Of a DNA stretch of 13,168 nucleotides, positions 6,284 to 11,774 are shown piece by piece; within the stretch, counting starts at the first letter, position 1, and every line of letters starts with the position of its first letter. Origin of the DNA: CBCXVS01 sp965178525 (GTDB taxonomy: Bacteria; Tectomicrobia; Entotheonellia; Entotheonellales; Entotheonellaceae). The stretch spans positions 1-13,168 of the forward strand of contig CBCXVS010000220.1 in NCBI GenBank assembly GCA_965178525.1, read 5' to 3'. The notes below the pieces were generated by a model. It ran no database searches and was not told the origin of the DNA. It saw nothing but the letters and a program-made list of their open reading frames with translations. A program made the position numbers and the translations under genes.

Positions 6284-6865
6284 ATGGATTTTCATTGGAC
6301 AGCGGAAGAGGAAGCCTTTCGGCAAGAAATTCGGGGCTTTTTACAAGCCGAACTCCCTGAGGGCTGGGGGATCACCCAGTTTTGGGACCCGGACGATGAC
6401 GGCCAGTTTGCCTTTGCCCATGAGTTCACCAAAAAACTGGGGGAGCGGAACTGGCTGGCGGTATCTTGGCCGAAGGAATATGGCGGGTTGGAATGGCCAT
6501 TCTGGCAACAATTTATTTTCAACGAGGAACTGGCGCATTTTGATGCGCCCATCGTCGGCCGCAATGCCACGCGGTTTCTCGGTCCGACGGTCTTCCGCTA
6601 TGGCACGGAGGAGCAGAAGCGTCAACATATTCCGGGCATCTTAAATGGCGAGACCATCTGGTGCCAGGGATACAGCGAACCCAATGCCGGATCGGATCTG
6701 GCCTCCCTACAGACCCGCGCGGTGCAGGATGGCGACGAGTTCGTCATCAACGGCCAGAAGATCTGGACCAGTATGGCGCATCATTCCGACTGGATTTTCA
6801 TGCTGGCGCGCACCGATCCTGATGCGCCCAACACCGGGGAATTTCTTACTTTCTGCTGGACATGA
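6284..6865 (+). CDS. Acyl-CoA dehydrogenase, N-terminal part
   Basis: N-terminal part of an FAD-dependent acyl-CoA dehydrogenase, which oxidises an acyl-CoA to the 2-enoyl-CoA and passes electrons to ETF. ATG 6284 (MDFHWTAEEEAFRQEIRGFL) is preceded by GGAGA seven bases away; the ATG 24 codons earlier gives an unrelated extension. The N-terminal helical domain contains GLAVSWPKEYGG-like sequence (here LAVSWPKEYGGLEWP). The middle beta domain contains WCQGYSEPNAGSDLASLQTR and INGQKIWTSMAHHSDWIFML. The frame leaves the family pattern after NTGE at the GGGG run (6836-6839). In the next frame, GISYFLLDMKTPGI continues exactly as expected, so one G appears missing. The total protein would be about 393 residues, normal for the family. 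Confidence 0.9.
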   Translation: MDFHWTAEEEAFRQEIRGFLQAELPEGWGITQFWDPDDDGQFAFAHEFTKKLGERNWLAVSWPKEYGGLEWPFWQQFIFNEELAHFDAPIVGRNATRFLGPTVFRYGTEEQKRQHIPGILNGETIWCQGYSEPNAGSDLASLQTRAVQDGDEFVINGQKIWTSMAHHSDWIFMLARTDPDAPNTGEFLTFCWT

Positions 6866-7461
6866 AGACCCCGGGCATTACGGTGCGGCCGCTCATCGAC
6901 ATGTCCAATGGCCACCATTTCAATGAAGTGTATTTTGAAAATGTGCGCGTGCCGCGCTCCGGCCTCTTGGGCGAGCTCAATCGTGGCTGGTATATGGCGA
7001 CGACCACGCTGTCCTTCGAGCGCTCCGGCATCGAAGGACCCGCGTCGGCAGGCCGCTATGTGCAGCAGTTGACGCAGTACGCCAAGGAGACCAAACGCAA
7101 CGGCAAACCACTGGCGGAGGACCCAGTCGTGCGGCAGCGGCTAGGGCAACTGGCGACGGAAGTCGAGGTGGCCCGTTCGTTGGCCTGGCGCATCGCATCG
7201 GTGCAGACGAGAGGCGACGTGCCCGGCCCGGAAGCCCCCGCCCTCAAGGTGTTTTCCAGTGAACTGTTTCAACGCATTGCCCAAGAAGGTATGCGGCTCC
7301 TGGACTTGTACGGTCAGCTCGAACCGGGCTCGAAGTGGGCGCCACTGGCTGGGGCGATGGAGCGGCTGTATTTGGTCACGGTCTCCCGTACGATTGCTGC
7401 CGGCACGTCGGAGATTCAGCGCAACATCATCGCGGAACGCGGGTTGGGACTGCCGAGGTGA
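6862..7461 (+). CDS. Acyl-CoA dehydrogenase, C-terminal part
   Basis: This is the continuation of the same enzyme after the frameshift; its ATG at 6862 is the internal Met of LLDMKTPGI, not a real start. It carries the end of the beta domain (GHHFNEVYFENVRVPRSGLL, GELNRGWYMATTTLSFERSG) and the C-terminal four-helix domain. It ends in the family signature AAGTSEIQRNIIAERGLGLP, which contacts FAD and supports the dimer. The frame is open upstream to about 6838 (GISYFLLD). The strong conservation on both sides of a single homopolymer indel suggests a sequencing error or a very recent mutation rather than an old pseudogene. The gene converges on the GTPase gene across a large hairpin. Confidence 0.9.
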   Translation: MKTPGITVRPLIDMSNGHHFNEVYFENVRVPRSGLLGELNRGWYMATTTLSFERSGIEGPASAGRYVQQLTQYAKETKRNGKPLAEDPVVRQRLGQLATEVEVARSLAWRIASVQTRGDVPGPEAPALKVFSSELFQRIAQEGMRLLDLYGQLEPGSKWAPLAGAMERLYLVTVSRTIAAGTSEIQRNIIAERGLGLPR

Positions 7462-7464
7462 GAA

Positions 7465-7552
7465 AGCTGTCAGCTGTTGGCTGTCAGCCGTCAGCTCTTA
7501 GCTTTTAGCTCCCCTCTTGAAGCTGAGAGCTGAGAGCTGAGAGCTGACAGCT
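7465..7552. repeat. Heptamer-repeat hairpin between convergent genes
   Basis: The left arm (7465-7510) is a run of heptamers of the form AGCTGTC, AGCTGTT, GGCTGTC, AGCCGTC, AGCTCTT, AGCTTTT. The right arm (7521-7552) is AGCTGAG three times, then AGCTGAC and AGCT. The arms are complementary around a 10-base loop (CCCCTCTTGA), giving a very long stem. It starts three bases after the dehydrogenase stop and ends one base before the GTPase stop on the other strand, so it could act as a terminator in both directions. Similar 7-bp tandem repeats are known as dispersed intergenic elements in several bacterial groups. Confidence 0.85.
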
Positions 7553-7553
7553 A

Positions 7554-8552
7554 TTACATATGCAACTCGATAATGTCTTCCTCCTGGACGACGTAATCGC
7601 GCTGTACCATTTGGCCGTCATACTTGTCCGTGCCCCAGATGCGGGCGAATTTCAGGCTGTGGGCAAAATCTTTGTGCACGGTTGCCGCAACATCCACCAC
7701 GGTGCTACCTTGGGGCATGGTGAAGGGGGCGGTCAAATCCGCTTTTTTGCTGGGCGATTTGGTATAGACCCTCACTACGTCTAACAGGCCATAGAGGGCG
7801 CGGCAGAGGGCGTCAAGATTCTGTCCGTATTCGGCGGACACGGCCAACATGGGCCACTGCTCGCCGTAGAGTTCTTGTAACACCTCCCAGTTGTCGTCAC
7901 TCGCCGGTAGATCGGTTTTTTGCCCGAGAAGCAGCACCCGCAAGGGCATCATGCCCGGAGGCAGGTCGTCGTGTTCGTCCGCTGTCAGGGCATGGGTCAC
8001 GGGACGAATTTTCCACGCCTGCAGCGTGTCCGTAATGAGCTCGACATCATCGAGTACACTGGCATTTCCCAAATCAACGACCCACAGCAAGGCATCGGCA
8101 TTGCGGGCGATCTGGGACATCCAGACTTCGCTATAGTCCCGTGACACGGGGGGGGAATCCACGAGTTGCACTTGCACGTTTTCAAAACGCACCATGCCGG
8201 GAATCGGCCTCCGTGTCGTGAAGGGGTAACCCGCAACCTCGGACGTAGCTTTGGTCAGCGCTTGTAATAGTGCGGATTTCCCTGAGTTTGGCGCCCCCAG
8301 CATGACGATTTGACCGGCGCCTTCACGTGGCACGGTCGGACCCTGGCTGCGCCGCGCGCCGCCGCCTTTGCCGTTCGCGTCCTTCAGCTTTGACATGCGC
8401 CGCTTAATGTCGGCCCGCATTTTTTCCGTCCCCTTGTGCTTGGGGATGACCCGCAGCATGTCTTCCAGACACGCAGCTTTTTCGGCCGAGGTCTTGGCGT
8501 CGCGGTACCGTTTTTCGGCTTCGAGGTATTGGGGTGTCAGATTGGCAGGCAT
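7554..8552 (-). CDS. DRG/Obg-like GTPase with C-terminal TGS domain
   Basis: Encodes 332 residues from ATG 8552, with AGGAG seven bases upstream; the longer frame to 8606 has no such support. Domains in order: a charged N-terminal helical segment (1-75), then the G domain (80-265), with Walker A GAPNSGKS (86-93), switch I GYPFTTRRPIPG (108-119), the G3 position DSPP (132-135), the G4 position QKTD (211-214) and G5 SAE (239-241). A TGS domain follows (about 275-332: FTMPQGSTVVDVAATVHKDF to EEDIIELHM). The layout matches DRG/Obg-related translation-associated GTPases. Two core motifs deviate: DxxG is DSPP and NKxD is QKTD, which may alter nucleotide specificity or hydrolysis. It is transcribed away from the MaoC gene. 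Confidence 0.85.
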   Translation of the reverse strand: MPANLTPQYLEAEKRYRDAKTSAEKAACLEDMLRVIPKHKGTEKMRADIKRRMSKLKDANGKGGGARRSQGPTVPREGAGQIVMLGAPNSGKSALLQALTKATSEVAGYPFTTRRPIPGMVRFENVQVQLVDSPPVSRDYSEVWMSQIARNADALLWVVDLGNASVLDDVELITDTLQAWKIRPVTHALTADEHDDLPPGMMPLRVLLLGQKTDLPASDDNWEVLQELYGEQWPMLAVSAEYGQNLDALCRALYGLLDVVRVYTKSPSKKADLTAPFTMPQGSTVVDVAATVHKDFAHSLKFARIWGTDKYDGQMVQRDYVVQEEDIIELHM

Positions 8553-8586
8553 GTTCCGGCTCCTGTCCAAGAATGTTTTGTGTTCT

Positions 8587-8592
8587 ATTATA
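8587..8592 (-). promoter_or_regulatory. Putative -10 element for the GTPase gene
   Basis: A perfect TATAAT on the minus strand lies 34 bases upstream of the GTPase start codon. No good -35 hexamer is present at 16-18 bp, so it is either a weak or activator-dependent promoter, or chance. Confidence 0.35.
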
Positions 8593-8728
8593 GCGCCTTT
8601 GTACATCGGGTGGAGGGAAAAACGTGGCGGACAGCCGCGCTGGGAGCATGGCGTCTGCGTGTCGCTTCATGTAGGATACAGTTGGTACGGATCATGACCT
8701 GGGAGACAGGAAAGGAGGCGCGAGCGCT

Positions 8729-9193
8729 ATGGCCGGATTGTATTTTGATGAGTTTACGGTTGGGCAGATCTTTAAACACCAACCGGGGCGTACGGTCACG
8801 GAGATGGATAATATTCTGTTCACGACGATGACCATGAATCCTCAGCCGTTGCACCTGGATGAGGAATTTGCCAAGCAGACCGAATTCGGTCAGCGTTTGG
8901 TCAATAGCTTGCTGACGCTGGGCATTGCGGTGGGCCTGTCCGTGGGGGATACGACGCTAGGGACGACCGTGGCCAATCTCGGCTTCGACAAGATTGAATT
9001 TCCCAAACCGGTGTTCCACGGCGACACGTTGTATATCGAGACGGAGATCATGGAGAAACGCGAATCGCGCTCGCGCCCGGATACGGGCATCGTGTTCTTT
9101 GAGCATCGGGCGATCAATCAGCGCCAAGAACTCGTGGCGCGCATCCGCCGCGCCGGCCTGATGCGTAAGAAGCCGGCCGAGGCCACGGTATAG
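8729..9193 (+). CDS. MaoC-family acyl-CoA hydratase
   Basis: Encodes 154 residues, the usual length for a single hot-dog-fold MaoC domain. AAAGGAGG lies 10 bases before the ATG. The N-terminal YFDEFTVGQIFKHQPGRTVT leads to the motif NPQPLHLDEEFA (37-48), the equivalent of the hydratase-2 NP.H segment. The usual Asp before NP is not evident, and two extra residues separate NP from H, as in mesaconyl-C1-CoA hydratase-like members. Later segments (LVNSLLTLGIAVGLSVGDTT; VFHGDTLYIETEI) are typical. It probably hydrates an enoyl-CoA-type substrate and could act with the acyl-CoA dehydrogenase encoded nearby, although the GTPase gene lies between them. Its stop is three bases from the convergent DUF971 stop, leaving no room for a terminator. 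Confidence 0.85.
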   Translation: MAGLYFDEFTVGQIFKHQPGRTVTEMDNILFTTMTMNPQPLHLDEEFAKQTEFGQRLVNSLLTLGIAVGLSVGDTTLGTTVANLGFDKIEFPKPVFHGDTLYIETEIMEKRESRSRPDTGIVFFEHRAINQRQELVARIRRAGLMRKKPAEATV

Positions 9194-9196
9194 CGG

Positions 9197-9511
9197 CTAT
9201 TCACAGAGCTCCCGCAACATGTCCCAAGGGTAGATGCCCGTGCGGTGCCCGTCATTCCATTCGATGTTGAGGGCGTAATGCCCCACCGTACTGAGATGGA
9301 CGGGTTCGACGCGGTCGGTGTTAGCGCTCGTGATGATCTGGAACGGATTCTGCTGTTGCTGCGCCCGTTCCTCGCGGCAGGTGGCGCAAGGGCACGCCTG
9401 CCGCAGGGTCGCGTAGGCATAGCGGCATTCATGGCCATCATTCCATAAAATCCGCATAGCGCCCTGGTCATCGCGCTGAATTTCAACCGGATACGGGGTC
9501 TGTTGTGCCAT
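9197..9511 (-). CDS. DUF971 / GBBH-like N-terminal domain protein
   Basis: Encodes 104 residues from ATG 9511 (MAQQTPYPVEIQRDD). Single-domain DUF971 protein: ILWNDGHECRYAYATLRQAC, then CPCATC (two CxxC-like pairs with Cys just before), and a C-terminal LSTVGHYALNIEWNDGHRTG and YPWDMLRELC. This domain is found alone or fused to Mrp/ApbC Fe-S carriers and at the N-terminus of gamma-butyrobetaine hydroxylase. A metal or Fe-S-related role is likely but unproven. The frame runs 30 codons further upstream only because it crosses a short transposable element. The likely ribosome-binding purines (GAGGAAGAG) come from that element's terminal repeat, about 10 bases before ATG. Confidence 0.8.
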   Translation of the reverse strand: MAQQTPYPVEIQRDDQGAMRILWNDGHECRYAYATLRQACPCATCREERAQQQQNPFQIITSANTDRVEPVHLSTVGHYALNIEWNDGHRTGIYPWDMLRELCE

Positions 9512-9519
9512 AGATGATG

Positions 9520-9694
9520 GGCTCTTCCTCACTTTTGGTGAAAACGGGGGAAGTAGCCATTGAGGTCGTAACCGCTCCCATAGAAATGGACGATTAAGCA
9601 TCAGATTAAAAACGAGTTTGGAAGTCGATTGCGTTCTTTCGTTATCGAAGAGCCTGCCTCAACTGGTCTGCATCACCAAAAGTGAGGAAGAGCC
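9520..9694. mobile_element. 175-bp MITE with ISL3-like ends
   Basis: Perfect 22-bp terminal inverted repeats lie at 9520-9541 (GGCTCTTCCTCACTTTTGG...) and 9673-9694. Both ends are flanked by the direct repeat AGATGATG (9512-9519 and 9695-9702), an 8-bp target-site duplication. The interior has no coding capacity, so the element is non-autonomous. Ends starting GGCTCTTC with 8-bp duplications are characteristic of the ISL3 transposase family; that attribution is from memory. An extra partial end, GAAGAGCC, lies inside at 9647-9654. The element inserted immediately before the DUF971 start codon. Confidence 0.88.
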
Positions 9695-9710
9695 AGATGA
9701 TGCTACGGTA

Positions 9711-9744
9711 GCCGGTGAGACCGCGACGAAGCCACCTCACCGGC
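9711..9744 (-). terminator. Terminator-like hairpin after the DsbA-family gene
   Basis: GCCGGTGAG (9711-9719) and CTCACCGGC (9736-9744) form a perfect 9-bp stem with a 16-base loop, 16 bases after the stop of the DsbA-family gene. No U-run follows, so it may be only an RNA-stabilising hairpin. Confidence 0.45.
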
Positions 9745-9760
9745 GTGACATATTCAGAGT

Positions 9761-10429
9761 TTAGCCGCCTTCGCGCTCACGGCGCGCTGCGGAAGCAGAA
9801 GCAGACGCGGCCGAGGCCGGTTTTTTGATCTCCATCACATACGGACGCGGCGCGGAGATACCACACAGATCATTGAACAGCGCGACGTCGTCCGTCCCCG
9901 TTTCTTCCCACTCGCCGGCGGCCAGTTTAAAGAACGTGGGCTGTTCGCCGTCGAAGATGACCGTGGGAACGCCAAAGATATCGTACTTCTCGTCCGCCTC
10001 GTCGTGATCTTGGCCGATTTCTTCCTTGAACCGGCGAGTCCGCAGATCCTCTGCCAATGCCGTGGTGTCAATGCCCTGCTCGGTCGCAATCGCCATCAGT
10101 TCGAGCGGGTTGGAAAGGTCCCGTTTGTCTACGTGGTAGGCGCGGAAAAGGGCCATATGATAGCGGTTGAACGCATCTTCACCGTGATGCGCGAGGATGC
10201 TTTTGGCGGCCTCATGCGGCGGCATGTCGCGGCTCGTAAAGCGCGGATCTTGCCAGGCTTTCCACTCCGAGCCACGACGGCTATTGACCTGTTCCAACAA
10301 GAAGGCTTTCCAGGTGATGTTCAAGTCGTCATCGAGTTTGTCCTGCACGCGATCGAGCCACTCCGCGGCTCGCCAAGCGTACGGTCAAACATAACAGCTC
10401 CAGATCGTAAAGTCGTAATTCGTACTCAT
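9761..10429 (-). CDS. DsbA-family oxidoreductase, candidate selenoprotein (TGA at codon 15)
   Basis: Read through one in-frame TGA, this gene encodes 222 residues. ATG 10429 has an excellent ribosome-binding site (AGGAGG, spacer about 7). The protein starts MSTNYDFTIWSCYV, then TGA (10387-10385), then PYAWRAAEWLDRVQDKLDDD. In Cys homologs of this FrnE/HCCA-isomerase-like DsbA family, the TGA position is the Cys of the CP[YF][AC]W motif, giving C12-x-x-U15 if read as selenocysteine. The rest is intact: the helical insert (about 45-130), the cis-Pro loop FGVPTVIFDG and an Ala/Ser-rich tail. Conventional gene calling would begin at the GTG of codon 28 and lose the active site. A SECIS-like hairpin follows the TGA. 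The metallo-beta-lactamase-fold gene ends 33 bases upstream, suggesting a thiol-redox operon. The alternative is a point mutation or sequencing error. Confidence 0.75.
10354..10387 (-). promoter_or_regulatory. Candidate bacterial SECIS element
   Basis: Directly after the TGA (10387-10385) come 12 bases, then stem CGAGCC (10372-10367), a 7-base loop GCGGAGT (10366-10360) and stem GGCTCG (10359-10354), six perfect GC-rich pairs. The TGA-to-loop distance is 18 nt and the loop begins with G. These fit the published bacterial SECIS rules as I recall them (apical loop about 16-37 nt from UGA, G among the first two loop bases). It would bind SelB in the mRNA. Chance GC-rich pairing in coding sequence remains possible. 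Confidence 0.6.
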
Positions 10430-10462
10430 GGATTTCCCTCCTAGGCTTTGGGAACAGACGCC

Positions 10463-11137
10463 TCAATATCCCATGAGGCGCAAGAAATCCTGCAACGGGA
10501 CCGGCTGCGCATACACATTCGTCTGACGCTCTTCTCCAATCGTCGACGTCGGTTTCCGGGCGTAATTGTGACCGGGATAGAGAATCGTGTCGTCGTCTAA
10601 GCGCATGAGCTTGTTGGTCAGACTGTCGTACATGTCTTCCGGACTGCTGTTGGGCAGGTCCACCCGTCCGCAGGCGCCGATAAACAGGGTGTCACCTGAC
10701 ACCAGCCGATTTTGCACCAGAAAGCACTGTGAGCCCGGGGTATGGCCGGGTGTGTGGATCAGCGTGAGGTCGACGTTGCCACCGAGATCCACCATCTGGT
10801 GACTTTCCGTGCCAACCTTCGAGGAGTCGGGGACATGTTCGAGGATATGGGTCTCCGTTTTGTGCACGTACACCGGTACATCGACCAGATCGAGCAACTC
10901 GACCACGCCAGGAATATGGTGGCCAAACAGGTTCCCACCGGTGTGATCCTGGTGTGTATGCGTGATCAGCACCTTGGTCAGGGTGTAGCCATCCTCCTGG
11001 GCGGTGCGCACGATACAGTCCACTTCCCACGCCGGATCGACCACGGCGGCTTGCCGGGTGACCGGATCGCCGATGAGGTAGACGTAGTTCTGCATTGGCC
11101 CACATTCCAACTGTTTGAGGTAGAGTGTGCCCTCCAT
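10463..11137 (-). CDS. Metallo-beta-lactamase-fold hydrolase (glyoxalase II / persulfide dioxygenase-like)
   Basis: Encodes 224 residues from ATG 11137, with AGGAGA about 10 bases upstream. The frame is open to 11188, but that extension lacks family similarity. The metal ligands are all visible: ITHTHQDHTGG (H60, H62, D64, H65), HTPGHTPGS (H132), SGDTLFIGACGRVDLPN (D149) and YPGHNYA (H190). GACGR..L followed by EDMYDSL resembles both hydroxyacylglutathione hydrolases and ETHE1-type persulfide dioxygenases. Substrate is therefore uncertain, most likely a thioester or persulfide of a low-molecular-weight thiol. The C-terminal substrate-binding extension of classical glyoxalase II is short. It is co-oriented with the downstream DsbA-family gene (33-base gap), which supports a shared role in thiol chemistry. 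Confidence 0.85.
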   Translation of the reverse strand: MEGTLYLKQLECGPMQNYVYLIGDPVTRQAAVVDPAWEVDCIVRTAQEDGYTLTKVLITHTHQDHTGGNLFGHHIPGVVELLDLVDVPVYVHKTETHILEHVPDSSKVGTESHQMVDLGGNVDLTLIHTPGHTPGSQCFLVQNRLVSGDTLFIGACGRVDLPNSSPEDMYDSLTNKLMRLDDDTILYPGHNYARKPTSTIGEERQTNVYAQPVPLQDFLRLMGY

Positions 11138-11190
11138 ACTCGCTCGGTCTCCTGCTCGTCTCTGTATTGATGACGGTGTGTTGCCCACCC

Positions 11191-11196
11191 ATTATA
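11191..11196 (-). promoter_or_regulatory. Putative -10 box for the hydrolase/DsbA operon
   Basis: A perfect TATAAT on the minus strand lies about 54 bases upstream of the hydrolase ATG. No recognisable -35 is found at 16-18 bp. This is the best promoter candidate for the two-gene unit. Confidence 0.4.
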
Positions 11197-11774
11197 CGGT
11201 ATTTTGGTGGAATGTCCTACCCTGTATTCTGGTGCGCCCTGCCCAGGCGTTGCAACCGCCTCCTCTGACCCGTGTGGCATGGTAGCAAACTGGCCCCTGC
11301 TTGATAGCGACCTGGCTATCCACCACGACGATGTTTCGGAGAGAGCCGCGTCCTCTCATCTAACCGTCCATGCACACCAGTAGGAGCGCACACAGTGGGC
11401 TGGCGATATAGCCAGCCAACAAAAATATAATTATTGACAATATCACTTTATGATGAGATCATCATGCGACTATCAATTAAAATCAAAAACTAATATTGAA
11501 ATAACAACTATTAATCATAATTTGATCTTCAATTTCAATTTGAAATAAACATAAATAATGTTGATATTAAAAAGTCACATACATTTCAAGCACATAGAAA
11601 AAGAGGGCGGATGACGATTTTGAGTTGATCCGGAATTGATCGCATTGACCTGTCGGTTCACGTCGTATTCAGGGTGAAGTCAATGTGTGTGTTGCAATCC
11701 GGTATGCGGAAGGACGCCGGTGTGGATTCTCCACAAACAGAGAAGGGTCAGGCGTCAATTTCGGGAGTTGTAAA
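11197..11774. other. Intergenic region with an AT-rich island
   Basis: No gene is supportable here between divergent transcripts. From about 11418 to 11600 the base composition changes sharply to strongly AT-rich, framed by GC-richer sequence. At its left edge is a 7-bp stem hairpin, GGCTGGC-GATATA-GCCAGCC (about 11398-11418). Inside are TTGACA at 11434-11439, ATGATG-AGAT-CATCAT near 11450-11465, and ATTTCA-ATT-TGAAAT near 11522-11537. These look like protein-binding sites or promoter parts for the OmpA-domain gene, but I cannot match a clear -35/-10 pair. Confidence 0.5.

Noticed and set aside
7465..7552. CRISPR-like array
   Set aside because: Units are 7 bp with no spacers, and the two halves are inverted, so it is a hairpin of tandem repeats.
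9197..9601. Longer DUF971 protein starting at 9601
   Set aside because: The extra 30 codons are read from the transposable element and target duplication, and the DUF971-like sequence begins at ATG 9511.
9842..10089. Minus-strand frame overlapping the DsbA-family gene, and other overlapping frames in 6200-7500
   Set aside because: These are Arg/Ser/Pro-rich shadow frames of GC-rich genes with recognisable families in the chosen frames.
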